Source of the DNA: Clostridia bacterium
GTDB lineage: Bacteria > Bacillota > Clostridia > Oscillospirales > Acutalibacteraceae
Length of the DNA stretch: 58,596 nt
Direction of reading: 5' to 3'
Assembly (NCBI GenBank): GCA_017410585.1
Contig: JAFQQM010000018.1
Location: 1 to 58,596, forward strand
The notes beneath the pieces are model-generated. The model was not told where the DNA came from. It ran no database searches and saw nothing but the letters and a program-made list of their open reading frames with translations. The position numbers and the translations under genes were made by a program. Below are positions 26,011 through 35,899 of the stretch, one piece after another (the stretch's first letter is position 1; the number at the start of each line of letters is the position of its first letter).

Positions 26011-26823
26011 ATGATGAAGGCTCGCGGTGCGGCGGCTCCCTTTGCCGTCTGGATGGCGATCTTCACCGTCATTCCTCTGGGAGTCGTCGTGTATTATGCG
26101 TTTACCAACGCCGACGGCGCGTTTACCTTTGAAAACATTTTGTCCATCCGCGAATACGCCGGCAGTTTACTGCGGTCGTTCTGGATCGGTCTGCTTTCCA
26201 CCTTCATCTGTCTGTTGCTGGCCTATCCCTTGGCTTTCAGCATTTCCCGTTCCAAAGGGCGCGTACAGCAGACGATGGTGATGCTCATTATGATGCCGAT
26301 GTGGATGAACTTCCTGCTCCGCACCTATGCGTGGCAGTCGTTGCTGGAAAACAACGGATTTATTAATCAATTCCTCGGCTGGTTCGGCATTCCGCCGATC
26401 CAGATGATCAACACCACCGGTGCGGTCATTCTCGGTATGGTCTATAACTTCCTGCCGTTTATGATCCTGCCGCTGTATTCGGTGATGGTCAAGATCGACA
26501 AATCGGTCATTGAAGCGGCACAAGACCTTGGCTCTAACACGATGCAGGTCTTCTCCCGTGTCATTTTGCCGTTGTCCGTTCCGGGTATCATCAGCGGTAT
26601 CACGATGGTCTTTATCCCGATCATCAGCACGTTTGCCATTACCCAGATCCTTGGTGGCAGTTTGATCAATATGATCGGTGATAACATCGAGATGAAGTTC
26701 TTCGGCACCGCCCCTGACTACAACGTCGGCTCGGCGCTGGCGTTGCTGTTGATGGTGATGTTGCTTATCAGTATGGGTATTATGAACCATTTTGATAAAA
26801 ACGGAGAGGAGGTCGGCGCATGA
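26011..26823 (+). CDS. potB: Spermidine/putrescine ABC transporter permease B
   Basis: The 270-residue permease has six membrane segments and the coupling (EAA) loop EAAQDLGSNTMQVFSRVILPLSVPG. The family stretch MMPMWMNFLLRTYAW is typical of PotB. It starts 1 bp after the potA stop and overlaps potC by 4 bp. The RBS GGGGAG lies in the end of potA. Confidence 0.93.
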   Translation: MMKARGAAAPFAVWMAIFTVIPLGVVVYYAFTNADGAFTFENILSIREYAGSLLRSFWIGLLSTFICLLLAYPLAFSISRSKGRVQQTMVMLIMMPMWMNFLLRTYAWQSLLENNGFINQFLGWFGIPPIQMINTTGAVILGMVYNFLPFMILPLYSVMVKIDKSVIEAAQDLGSNTMQVFSRVILPLSVPGIISGITMVFIPIISTFAITQILGGSLINMIGDNIEMKFFGTAPDYNVGSALALLLMVMLLISMGIMNHFDKNGEEVGA

Positions 26824-27653
26824 AGGCTCTCTCCCGCATTTACAACACCCTGATTTTTCTGTTCCTCTATGCCCCCATTGCGGTGCTCATCCTCTTCTCC
26901 TTCAATGACTCCAAGAGCCGTGTGGTGTGGAACGGATTCTCGCTCAAGTGGTACGAGCAGTTGTTCGGCAACGAACTCATTATGGAATCGCTCAAGGTAA
27001 CGCTGTTGGTGGCGGTGCTGTCGGCGCTGATTGCCACGGTCATCGGCACGATGGCGGCGGTGGGTATCCACGGTATGAACCGCAAACTCAAAAAGGTGTT
27101 TCTGACGGTCAATAACATTCCCGTCAACAACCCCGAGATCGTCACCGGTGTATCGCTGATGTTGCTTTTTGTCGGCGCGATCAGTTTTATGAACCACACC
27201 TTCGGCACCCACTTCAAGATGGGTTTTGGAACGTTGCTCATTGCGCACATCACCTTCAATATTCCTTACGTCATCTTGCAGGTGATGCCCAAACTGCGGC
27301 AGATGGACGAGCATCTGTACGAAGCGGCGCTCGACCTCGGCTGTCATCCGGTCTCTGCCTTCTTTAAGGTCATTTTGCCGGAGATCTCCAGCGGTGTATT
27401 CACCGGTCTGCTAATGGCGTTTACGCTGTCGCTGGACGATTTTGTTATCAGTCTCTGTACCGCCGGTTCGGGCGCGCAAACGCTGTCGGTGACCATCTAC
27501 TCGATGATCCGCCGCCGTGTCACGCCGGAAGTCAACGCGGTGTCGACCCTGTTGTTTGGCTCGGTGCTCATCCTGCTCATCCTTGTCAACGTGATGCAGA
27601 TCTACAGCGAGAACAAACTGAAAAAAGAACAGAGAAGGGCGGGTGTACGATGA
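26820..27653 (+). CDS. potC: Spermidine/putrescine ABC transporter permease C
   Basis: The 277-residue second permease has FNDSKSRVVWNGFSLKWYEQLF and the EAA loop EAALDLGCHPVSAFFKVILPEI, both PotC hallmarks, with six membrane segments. It overlaps both neighbours by ATGA. Confidence 0.94.
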   Translation: MKALSRIYNTLIFLFLYAPIAVLILFSFNDSKSRVVWNGFSLKWYEQLFGNELIMESLKVTLLVAVLSALIATVIGTMAAVGIHGMNRKLKKVFLTVNNIPVNNPEIVTGVSLMLLFVGAISFMNHTFGTHFKMGFGTLLIAHITFNIPYVILQVMPKLRQMDEHLYEAALDLGCHPVSAFFKVILPEISSGVFTGLLMAFTLSLDDFVISLCTAGSGAQTLSVTIYSMIRRRVTPEVNAVSTLLFGSVLILLILVNVMQIYSENKLKKEQRRAGVR

Positions 27654-28717
27654 ACAAAAAGCACCGTCTGACCGCTCTTCTGGTCGCGTTGGCCATCTTG
27701 CTTTGCTTATTGCCCGGTTGCGCCACCGCCGACGAGAACACCCTCATCGTCTACAACTGGGGCGAGTATCTGGACGACGAAATTATGGACGTCAACGCCG
27801 CTTTTACGGCGGAGACCGGCATTGAAATCAAGTATCTCACCTTCGACAGCAACGAGTCGGTGTACGCAATGGCGAGCATCGGTTCGATTGATTTCGACGT
27901 GATCATCCCCTCCGATTATATGGTTGGCAAGATGATCGGCGAAGGGATGCTGGCTAAGTTGGATTACAGCCATATCCCGAATTACAAGCACATCGACCCG
28001 ACCTATACCGGCTGGGATTTCGACCCCCAAAACGAGTATTCCGTCCCGTATATGTGGGGCATCACCGGCATATTTTACAACAAGAAATACGTCGATGAGG
28101 CCGATTTGGAGGCGGGTTGGGATATTCTCTGGAACGAAAAGTACAAAAAGAACATTCTGATGTTCAATAACCCCCGCGATGCCTTTGCCATTGCGGAGGC
28201 AAAACTCGGCTACTCCATCAATACCACCAATGAAGACGAGATCGCCGCGGCGGCCGCCGAACTGATCAAGCAGAAACCGTTGGTCCAAGCGTACGTTATG
28301 GATCAGGTATACGACAAAATGATCAACGAGGAAGCGTGGTTGGCGCCGTATTACAACGGCGATATGGCCATTATCTGCGACGTAGAAGAAGGCAACCCCG
28401 ACGTGGGTTTCTGCATTCCGAAGCAGACGGTCAACTTCTTTGTGGATTGCGCCTGTGTAAGCAGTAAGTCTAACAAGAAGGACCTCGCGGAAATGTATAT
28501 CGATTTCCTTTGCCGCAGTGACGTGGCACTGGCCAATGCCGAATACGTCGGCTACGGCTCACCGCACAGCGAGGTGCGTCAGTTACTCGATCCTGAGGTC
28601 AGTAACGATCCGCTGTATTACCCCGATATCAACGCCCTTTCGGTGGAGGCGTACAACACGCTGCCGGATGAGACCAACCGTCTGCTGGACGTATGGTGGA
28701 CTAAACTCAAGCAGTAA
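27650..28717 (+). CDS. potD: Polyamine-binding lipoprotein PotD
   Basis: The 355-residue substrate-binding protein has a lipoprotein signal peptide with lipobox LLPGC (lipidated C24), then NTLIVYNWGEYLDDEI, the PotD/PotF start of the mature protein. It captures spermidine or putrescine outside the membrane for PotABC. Acidic and aromatic residues (YNWGEY, FDVIIPSDYMV, WGITGIFYN) fit polyamine binding. Which polyamine it prefers cannot be read from this. Confidence 0.93.
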   Translation: MNKKHRLTALLVALAILLCLLPGCATADENTLIVYNWGEYLDDEIMDVNAAFTAETGIEIKYLTFDSNESVYAMASIGSIDFDVIIPSDYMVGKMIGEGMLAKLDYSHIPNYKHIDPTYTGWDFDPQNEYSVPYMWGITGIFYNKKYVDEADLEAGWDILWNEKYKKNILMFNNPRDAFAIAEAKLGYSINTTNEDEIAAAAAELIKQKPLVQAYVMDQVYDKMINEEAWLAPYYNGDMAIICDVEEGNPDVGFCIPKQTVNFFVDCACVSSKSNKKDLAEMYIDFLCRSDVALANAEYVGYGSPHSEVRQLLDPEVSNDPLYYPDINALSVEAYNTLPDETNRLLDVWWTKLKQ

Positions 28718-28730
28718 AGGAGTTTCCCCT

Positions 28731-29609
28731 ATGATCGTAACTCTTAAAAACGAGTGCCTGACCGTGACGGTAGACACGCTCGGTGCACAGCAGTTGTCGG
28801 TGACAGCGGCCAACGGCACCGACTATCTCTGGTACGGTGATCCCGACCATTGGAAGGGGCGCGCACCGCATCTCTTCCCCACCGTCGGCCGGCTGCGTAA
28901 CGGTCGTGCGACCTGCGCTCGCGGTGAGATCAATATGCCGCAACACGGCTTTGCCCGCATCAGCGAGTTTACGGTAGAGTCGGTCAGCGATACCTCGGTA
29001 ACGATGCTGCTCAAGGACAGCGAAGCGACCCTTTCCCAGTATCCGTATCACTTTGAATTCCGCGTGACCCATTCCCTTTGCGGTAACGCCGTTACCACCA
29101 CCTACCGCGTTACCAACACCGACACCGACGTAATGCCCTTTGGCGTGGGCGGACATCCGGGTTTCCGTCTGCCGTTGGTCGAGGGCGACAGTTTTGAAGA
29201 CTACGCCATCGAGTTTGAATACGCCGAAACGGCGGATTGTCCGCAGGTGGATCTGACCTCCGGATTGATCATGCAAAACGTCCGCAATCGGATGCTGACC
29301 GACAGCAACCGCTTTGATCTGCGTCATCCCCTCTTCCGTGGCGACGCCCTTATTTTCGATACCCTTCGTTCCCGCAAGGTGAGACTGGTCTCCGGCAAGA
29401 GCGGACACGGCGTGGAAATGGTGTTTGCCGATTTCCCCATCATCGCTTTTTGGACGCCGGCAACCGACAGTCCGTTTATCTGTTTGGAACCGTGGGTGAC
29501 GATGGCAACCGGTACGGACGAAGACGACGTTTTTGAACACAAACAAAATATGCAATCTGCCGCCCCCGGCGAAAGCAAGGAATACACCTATACTGTCTCG
29601 GTATTTTAA
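28731..29609 (+). CDS. Aldose 1-epimerase (galactose mutarotase-like) protein
   Basis: The 292-residue beta-sandwich protein is of the LacX/YihR-like aldose-epimerase group, with NMPQHGFARISEF (catalytic-type His), GVGGHPGFRLPL and FICLEPW (catalytic-type Glu). It would speed interconversion of sugar anomers in the cytoplasm. It lies 13 bp after potD with RBS AAAGGAG, so it is probably on the pot transcript although its function looks unrelated. The actual sugar is unknown. Confidence 0.85.
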   Translation: MIVTLKNECLTVTVDTLGAQQLSVTAANGTDYLWYGDPDHWKGRAPHLFPTVGRLRNGRATCARGEINMPQHGFARISEFTVESVSDTSVTMLLKDSEATLSQYPYHFEFRVTHSLCGNAVTTTYRVTNTDTDVMPFGVGGHPGFRLPLVEGDSFEDYAIEFEYAETADCPQVDLTSGLIMQNVRNRMLTDSNRFDLRHPLFRGDALIFDTLRSRKVRLVSGKSGHGVEMVFADFPIIAFWTPATDSPFICLEPWVTMATGTDEDDVFEHKQNMQSAAPGESKEYTYTVSVF

Positions 29610-29624
29610 CAACCGATAAAAAGT

Positions 29625-29659
29625 AAGCCCCTGCGAGGAAAACCTCGCAGGGGCTTTTG
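29625..29659. terminator. Bidirectional terminator, pot operon / pilin gene
   Basis: AAGCCCCTGCGAGG pairs perfectly with CCTCGCAGGGGCTT over AAAA, with T-runs on each strand. Confidence 0.92.
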
Positions 29660-29669
29660 TTATGGGTGC

Positions 29670-32600
29670 TTATTTGTCGGTCGCACGCTCTTTTTTACGG
29701 AACAGCGCGATGGTGAACAGGCAACCGCCGCTGACAAACAACAGAGCCAGCCACAGGTTCATATCCAGATCGTCGCCGGTATCCGGACTCGGAGCCGGTG
29801 CTTCGGGGGTGTACAGATTGACAAATTCGATGGCGGTCTTGGTCTCGCCGGTCTGATCGGCGATCGCGTACGCGATATCCAGATTGCCTTCTTTGTCATC
29901 GGTGACGGTGACCGTCACGGTGTACTCGGTCCAGTCGTAGGTGATACCCTTGGCATTGCCGGCCACTTCCTTGACGGTGTAGGTCACGGTGGTCGTGCCG
30001 GTCACGCGAATGGGCGTGAAGGCGATGGTGCCGTCAGCCGCATTTTTGACCGTTTCGATCAGAGCACCGTTCGCATCGTACAGTTCGAAGGAGAACTCCT
30101 CGTTTTCCAGTTCGCGGCCCGTAAGAGTCTTATTGCCGACCAGTTCGATATAATTCTCGGCCGGTGCATAGGCGTTGGCAAACACGATGGTGCCGGCGGT
30201 ATCGCCGATGACCTCGGTGCCGTCCACCTTCACGGTGGCGAGCAGGTCACCTGCGTTGTTGTCGGTCACGACGACCTCGACCTCGTACGGGGTCTTATGG
30301 GTGGTGATACCCTTGCCGTCCACCTCGTCCTCAATAACGCGGAAGCGATAGGTCTTGGCCTCGATCAAGGCAATGCTTGCAAAGGTGATAAGTCCGGTGC
30401 CGTCCGGCTGCAGAGCCAGCGTGACGTCGTCCTGCAGGACGGAGCCGTCTTCGGCCAACAGGTCGAACTTGAACTCGCCGTCGACCAGTTCACGACCGGT
30501 GAGGGTCTTGGTGGCGGTCAGCAAGAGGGTCGCCTCCGCCGCTTTATAGGTGTTGGTGAAGACGATCGCATCGGCGATCGCGCCGGTGAGTTTGGTGTCG
30601 TTGACGTACACCGTGGCGATCAGTTCGCCCTCCAGATTGTCATCGACGTCGACGTACACACGGTATTCCTGCTTGTCGACCGTGATACCGTTGCCATCAA
30701 CTTCATCTTCAACGATAACGTAGTAGTGATCGCCTGCCGTCGTGTAGGTGATCTCCTTGAGGCTGACAGTGCCGGAAGCGAGGTTGGTCGCGTTATCGAC
30801 CAACAGCGCGCCCTTTGCCCAGTTGGTGTCCGCTTCGTACAGATCAAAGCGGAATTCACCGTCCTGCAACGCCAGCGGGCGGCCGTCCAGTTTCTTGGTA
30901 GCCTCCAGCGTAACGGTGACGTCATCGGCCTTGTAGGTGTTGGTGATGGTCATCGCCGCCGCCATAGTCGCCGCCGTAACGGTGTTGCCATCCACCTTGA
31001 TCTCGGTGTTGAGGACGCCGTCGTTATCGGTGTCGTCGGTCACGATGATCTCGATCTGGTAGACGGTGTTGGTGTCGTAGGTGACACCGTCGACCGCGCC
31101 CATCTGCTCGCGGATCTGATAATGATAGGTGCCGAGACGATCAAACGACAAGGTCGGGAAGGTCACCAGACCATCGGCCTTATTCGAGGCTTCCAGTTTA
31201 CCGGTGATACCGTCGCCGGTCAGTTCGAAGGTGAATTCGTTCGGGTTCAGATCGCGTCCGTCGAGATCCTTGGTAGCCTCCAGCGTAACGGTCGCATCCG
31301 CCGGATCGTAGACGTTTTCGAAGCCGACGGTGATCCCCGGCACGTTGGTGCCGTTATCCACCGCATAGGCGGTCACGGTGCCGTCCAGATTATCCTCGAC
31401 CACGATGGTGACCGGCACAGGCGTAGTCACGTATTGCATACCTGCCACCGCATCGTCCGGCACGATCTCGCGCAGTTCGAAGTGGTAGGTACGGCTGGTC
31501 TCTCCATCCGGAATGACCGACGCCGGGAAGGTCAGGGTCAGCGAAGCAAAACCGTTTTGGTCGGTCGGGGCGGTCTCGAGGATCGGGTTGGTACCGCCGA
31601 CGGCAAACAAGCCGAAGGTGAAGCCGTCACGGCCGGTATTGGCACCGACGAGGTCGGTCATGGTCTTGTCGACGGTGATGACAAGGTCGTCGCCGACGGT
31701 CGCTTTATAGTGATTGGTAAAGTCGATATCCACCGTATAATGAATACCGTTGCCGGTCACCGTAGCCGGTGCCGGCGCGGTGATCGATACGATCTCCAAC
31801 TGGCCGTCCATCGCGGCATCCGCCACTTCAACGGCAAAATAGCGATAGTCGGTGTCATAGGTGATACCGCCCAGCGTCGCGGTCGGAACGACCTCTTCCA
31901 CACGGAAGTAATGCGTACCGGCCAATTCGATGCCAAGAGAGATGAGATCGCTGTCGTTAGCGAAATCGAAGACGTAGTTATAGTCGCCGCCGGCGTTGTA
32001 GGAAACGGTACGCTCGGCCAGTTGATGCCAGTTAGCACCCTGAAGCATTTCCAGACGGAAGGTGAAGTTGTCGCCCGCTTTCCAATCTCTGCCGGAGAGG
32101 GTCTTGGTACCGGAGACGGTCAGACCGACCGGTTTGACGCTCTTCGGGGCATAATCGTTGATGAAGTGGACGGGATGCACCTCAACGGTGCCGGAAGCAA
32201 CGGTCACTTCCACGTTGTTGACACGCGGCGTATAACCGTCGGGAATATTGATCTCGTTGATAACGTAGGTGCCACCCGACAGGTTGGCGATCACTTCCAC
32301 CTCATCCGCGGTGATGGAGAAGGTCTGTTTATCGTTCGGAGTCGCCTTGTTGTACCACTCGAAGGTGAATTCCTGATCCGCCTTGGCGGTGAGATTCGGG
32401 TCGGCAATGACCACTTCTTTGCTCACCACGATGGTACCAGAAGTCACGACCAACCGGTTTTCATAGGCGACCTCGGTCAGTTCATAGCGGGTCACCGGCG
32501 CGGTCACGGTGTTCCCCACCGTCTGCGCGACGCCGTTTACCGTCACGGATTTGACCGCGTATTCGCCGTTGATCACTTCGGTCACGGTGTAATCCGCCAC

Positions 32601-35486
32601 CGGCAGTTCGGGCAGATAAACGGATTCATCCGCTTTCAGCGTCACCGTGGCGTTGCCGCCGGTGAAGGTGACCGATTCCTTGGTCAGGTTGCCGTTGGCG
32701 TCTTCGCGGTAGGCGGTCTGATCGCCCGTGAGCGAGCCGCCGCTGATCGTAAAGGTGAAGATCTCGGCGGTGCCGTACAGCGAATCATCCACCTTCTTGG
32801 TCAGTTTGATACCCTGCGGAATATCCACAGCGAGACGGCCGTTGTTACCAAGCAAGGAACCAATATAGAACGTTTGATCAGCCGGATTCTCATCAATGAC
32901 CGGATAACGGACGTAATCGAGCGTCTCGGTCAACGTTTTGTCGCCCTTTTCCAGATTGTACGGTTCCAGTACGCGGTGGACGGTACCGGGGGGAACGTCC
33001 CACGAACCGTCGGCGTTGCGGTTTGCATCGGTCAGTACGCCGATGGTCGCATCCGACATGATCTCATAGTAACGGACGATCTCTGCGGAAGTGGCATCGC
33101 CCTCAAAGACGACGTATTCACGGTAGTAGGTGTTGCCGTCGGTGGGGGTCGGACGGTTCCCAAGGTACTTGGTATAGGTCGAGCCGGTCTTGACAAACAC
33201 GGTGGTCTCTTCCACATAGTAGTAACGCTCGTTTTGCAGCGAAGGCTCGAAGAAGACGATGGTATCATGCACCTTGGAGGGATTCTCATGGGACAGGTTG
33301 CCATCGTCCCACCAGTTGCTGTAGAAATAGTATTTGCCGTCATCCGAAACGCCGTCGTTGTTCAGATCGCGGATATGCTCGCCCCTGTCGACCACCTTAT
33401 CGGTGATGTTCAGCGGGTTGATATCCTCGTTCATACCGACTTCAAAGAGCACACGGATCGGGTCGGCAGGCGTGTATTCCACTGTTGCGCCGGTGGCCTC
33501 ATTCACGTTAGCGCCATTCAGTTCCACCTGATACGAAACAAGCGGGATCAGAGAGGCCGGAACACGCCAGATAAAGGAGATACTGTTATCCGCAATGCGG
33601 GTATGCACCTGTGTGGAGATATACATCAGGTCGCTTTCGTGGTGGGCACCGGTGACTTCGCCCATCATACCGTAAGAGCGGTTGATATAAGTCGCTTTAA
33701 CACCGGTAGCGGCATCGGTGGGGATATCCGCCTCGGTATGTCCCTCATGCCAGAAACCCATAAAGTTGCCGTTGTCATCGGCATACCAACCGATGTAGTT
33801 GGACCATTGGCCGGTGGCGGTGTCGTAATACAACTGTTTGTGATTGTAGGCGCTGGTGATGAGGTCACGGGCCGTCTGCGCATCGGCAATACCAATGCGT
33901 TCCATAACCGACCACACCACGTTGTTGCCCAGTTCGGTCCAGTTGCCGTTTTGGTCGATCAGATCGCCGCCGGTCTCCACAAAGTTGTGAGCCAACCGTT
34001 CGCCGGTGAACAGCGTGTCACCCAGAAGGATACCCTTGATATCCTTCACTTCCATATAGTGTCCGATTTCATCAATAAACTCAATGAAGCCGTCGTGATC
34101 GTGGACGCCGGTCTGCACCAAGGTCGGGTAGTACAGCGACTGGATGATGATCTGATTGACGATCCTGTCGAAGGCAGAGACCAGACCGGACGCGTTACTG
34201 GCAGAGAAATACTGGGTCACGTAGTGTTTTTGATCCACCGAGGTGATCTCGGCCACTTTCTTAATGGCCGTCTGATCCGGCTCACGCTGGTTGCCGGGGT
34301 AACCGCCTTGTTGACGGACCGTCTCAATATCCACCAGCAGGTTGGAGTTGAGGGCGGTATCCACGTAGGCGTCCCACAGGGAATCGGTGGAGGTATAATT
34401 ATCGGGATCTAAAACCGCGCTGTTGAGAGAGGCGTTATTGCCCAGACCCAACGTGTAGAACAGCGGCGTGGTGGAAGCATAATGCTCATCCACAACTTTA
34501 GCGGCATAGGCGGCGGTCAACTGATTGACGAAGTCGACAGCGGTACGAAGCACGGTATCGCTGATCGCACTGCCGTCGCCGATATTGGAAGTGCCCAAAC
34601 CGACCGTATTCGCCGTGTTGTTCTGACCGGCGAAGTTGTTGGTGGCGGCGGTGGGTTCACCGTCGGACATCAGGACGAAGATCGGCGTGCGGGTAGTACC
34701 TGCCTGCACCTCACCGTCGGCAATAACGGTGTCCGCTTCCAGCAATTCTTCCATTGCCATATACACACCGTTTTGAATGTAGGTGCCGCCGTCGACCGAC
34801 TTGCTTTTAGCGGTGACGTAGTTGCCCTTGCCGTCACGGACGGTATTGCGCGGAACCGAAACGGAGGACTGACCGCTATTGGTCAGGTAAACGCCGGTAG
34901 CGGAAGAATAGCGATCCAACGGGAGCAGGACGGTGGCCGTGGAACCGGCAGAGTTGCCGGTATTCGAATTACCGGAATACAACACCACACCGATGCGGTT
35001 GTGGTTGTTCAGCGCCAGCAACTTGTTGATCGCGCTGTTGGCGGCGGTGACCAGATCGTCGACGTAGTAACTGCGTCCCATCGAGGCGGAAGCATCCAAC
35101 ACCAACATCGTATCGGTCGGCATATAACTGTAGCCGACGATGGATTTGTTGGAAGCCAAGGCCGAGAGCGCAACCAAGAAGTTATTGTCGGCGTCGTTCA
35201 TCGTCACCGAGATCCGGTTGCCTTCCGCATCCAGCAGATCGGCAAAAGCAGAAGCATCGGTGAAAACGGATTTATCCGTCCAGACACTACCGGCCTGCTC
35301 GGTGCTATTCGCCGGAAACAGATCGCGCCACGTATCCATCGTAGAGAGATCCGCCGTTTTATCACCCATCACAATACCGGAAGGAGCGGCGGCGGCGGGA
35401 ATCAGCAATGCCGGAAAAGTCATCATCAGTACCGCCAAGGCGATGATAAAGACAATGGCTTTTTTCATCAGTTTCTTCATTTTCAT
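29670..35486 (-). CDS. Giant cell-wall-anchored VWA/pilin-repeat surface protein
   Basis: The 1938-residue protein has a signal peptide (about 1-35), a von Willebrand A domain with the metal site DASAS (131-135), a middle region with Cna-B/SpaA-like beta domains (about 860-1110), and six pilin repeats beginning near residues 1118, 1265, 1398, 1518, 1648 and 1772. Each repeat opens with a form of TKxLxGRxLxxxEFxFxL, the pattern of Spy0128/FctA-type domains that form Lys-Asn isopeptide bonds. The end is SPDTGDD, a hydrophobic segment and RKKERATDK, a sortase signal of the SPxTG kind rather than LPxTG. A tip adhesin or pilus-like stalk is the likely role. The ATG at 35486 is chosen since an ATG at 35495 abuts the AGGAGG RBS. 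No sortase is in the window. Confidence 0.88.
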   Translation of the reverse strand: MKMKKLMKKAIVFIIALAVLMMTFPALLIPAAAAPSGIVMGDKTADLSTMDTWRDLFPANSTEQAGSVWTDKSVFTDASAFADLLDAEGNRISVTMNDADNNFLVALSALASNKSIVGYSYMPTDTMLVLDASASMGRSYYVDDLVTAANSAINKLLALNNHNRIGVVLYSGNSNTGNSAGSTATVLLPLDRYSSATGVYLTNSGQSSVSVPRNTVRDGKGNYVTAKSKSVDGGTYIQNGVYMAMEELLEADTVIADGEVQAGTTRTPIFVLMSDGEPTAATNNFAGQNNTANTVGLGTSNIGDGSAISDTVLRTAVDFVNQLTAAYAAKVVDEHYASTTPLFYTLGLGNNASLNSAVLDPDNYTSTDSLWDAYVDTALNSNLLVDIETVRQQGGYPGNQREPDQTAIKKVAEITSVDQKHYVTQYFSASNASGLVSAFDRIVNQIIIQSLYYPTLVQTGVHDHDGFIEFIDEIGHYMEVKDIKGILLGDTLFTGERLAHNFVETGGDLIDQNGNWTELGNNVVWSVMERIGIADAQTARDLITSAYNHKQLYYDTATGQWSNYIGWYADDNGNFMGFWHEGHTEADIPTDAATGVKATYINRSYGMMGEVTGAHHESDLMYISTQVHTRIADNSISFIWRVPASLIPLVSYQVELNGANVNEATGATVEYTPADPIRVLFEVGMNEDINPLNITDKVVDRGEHIRDLNNDGVSDDGKYYFYSNWWDDGNLSHENPSKVHDTIVFFEPSLQNERYYYVEETTVFVKTGSTYTKYLGNRPTPTDGNTYYREYVVFEGDATSAEIVRYYEIMSDATIGVLTDANRNADGSWDVPPGTVHRVLEPYNLEKGDKTLTETLDYVRYPVIDENPADQTFYIGSLLGNNGRLAVDIPQGIKLTKKVDDSLYGTAEIFTFTISGGSLTGDQTAYREDANGNLTKESVTFTGGNATVTLKADESVYLPELPVADYTVTEVINGEYAVKSVTVNGVAQTVGNTVTAPVTRYELTEVAYENRLVVTSGTIVVSKEVVIADPNLTAKADQEFTFEWYNKATPNDKQTFSITADEVEVIANLSGGTYVINEINIPDGYTPRVNNVEVTVASGTVEVHPVHFINDYAPKSVKPVGLTVSGTKTLSGRDWKAGDNFTFRLEMLQGANWHQLAERTVSYNAGGDYNYVFDFANDSDLISLGIELAGTHYFRVEEVVPTATLGGITYDTDYRYFAVEVADAAMDGQLEIVSITAPAPATVTGNGIHYTVDIDFTNHYKATVGDDLVITVDKTMTDLVGANTGRDGFTFGLFAVGGTNPILETAPTDQNGFASLTLTFPASVIPDGETSRTYHFELREIVPDDAVAGMQYVTTPVPVTIVVEDNLDGTVTAYAVDNGTNVPGITVGFENVYDPADATVTLEATKDLDGRDLNPNEFTFELTGDGITGKLEASNKADGLVTFPTLSFDRLGTYHYQIREQMGAVDGVTYDTNTVYQIEIIVTDDTDNDGVLNTEIKVDGNTVTAATMAAAMTITNTYKADDVTVTLEATKKLDGRPLALQDGEFRFDLYEADTNWAKGALLVDNATNLASGTVSLKEITYTTAGDHYYVIVEDEVDGNGITVDKQEYRVYVDVDDNLEGELIATVYVNDTKLTGAIADAIVFTNTYKAAEATLLLTATKTLTGRELVDGEFKFDLLAEDGSVLQDDVTLALQPDGTGLITFASIALIEAKTYRFRVIEDEVDGKGITTHKTPYEVEVVVTDNNAGDLLATVKVDGTEVIGDTAGTIVFANAYAPAENYIELVGNKTLTGRELENEEFSFELYDANGALIETVKNAADGTIAFTPIRVTGTTTVTYTVKEVAGNAKGITYDWTEYTVTVTVTDDKEGNLDIAYAIADQTGETKTAIEFVNLYTPEAPAPSPDTGDDLDMNLWLALLFVSGGCLFTIALFRKKERATDK

Positions 35487-35488
35487 CG

Positions 35489-35842
35489 TTAGCATCCTCC
35501 TATATGAGAATTATCGTTTAGTTGATTGTCGGCGTGACCGCAGATACCGATCAATTCGTCGCCGTGTATAAAGTATGGACAATCGATGCAGAATGCTTCG
35601 CCCTCTTGCGAATGTTTTCGTCGACCGTTTTTGCATTGATCCTGCATCCGAGTCACAAACGGTCGTCCATCGTCGGTATAGACCGGTGATCGCCGAAAAT
35701 CGGGATAGATCGGTATCGGCTCGTTAAACTCACTTTCACGTTCAAAATCGGCATAATATCCATAATAAATATGAAATACACGGCCATGTAATTCGATGCG
35801 CTTGAACAACGCGCCTTCTTTGATATGTTCCAAGTCGGTCAT
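35489..35842 (-). CDS. Small Cys-rich protein of unknown function
   Basis: The 117-residue soluble protein is not recognised. A C-terminal cluster CKNG-x12-CIDCPYF-x9-CG looks like a metal-binding knuckle, while the N-terminal half (GRVFHIYYGYYADFE) is rich in aromatic residues. It ends 2 bp before the giant pilin gene, whose AGGAGG RBS is also the codons for its last Gly-Gly, so the two are tightly coupled. The start is the ATG at 35842 with GAAAGGGGG upstream. Confidence 0.65.
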   Translation of the reverse strand: MTDLEHIKEGALFKRIELHGRVFHIYYGYYADFERESEFNEPIPIYPDFRRSPVYTDDGRPFVTRMQDQCKNGRRKHSQEGEAFCIDCPYFIHGDELIGICGHADNQLNDNSHIGGC

Positions 35843-35856
35843 TCCCCCTTTCGGCA

Positions 35857-35899
35857 AACAAAAATGCCGTTACTGTTTACAATCACAGTATACGGCATT
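35857..35899 (-). terminator. luxR-gene terminator overlapping the next promoter
   Basis: On the minus strand AATGCCGT-AT-ACTGT pairs with ACAGT-A-ACGGCATT and is followed by TTTTTGTTT. It lies right after the LuxR gene and only 14 bp before the RBS of the small Cys-rich gene. Confidence 0.75.

Noticed and set aside
28518..28730. N-terminal extension of the aldose epimerase gene into potD
   Set aside because: The extension overlaps potD in another frame and has no RBS; the ATG at 28731 has AAAGGAG and matches the family's usual start.
30297..34412. A 1371-codon stop-free frame on the plus strand opposite the pilin gene
   Set aside because: It is the mirror of a GC-rich, repeat-containing gene with strong codon bias. 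The translation has no domain, signal or membrane pattern, and the minus-strand frame has signal peptide, VWA, repeats and anchor. Similar long shadows lie opposite melA, addB, ilvE and the 1879-residue protein.
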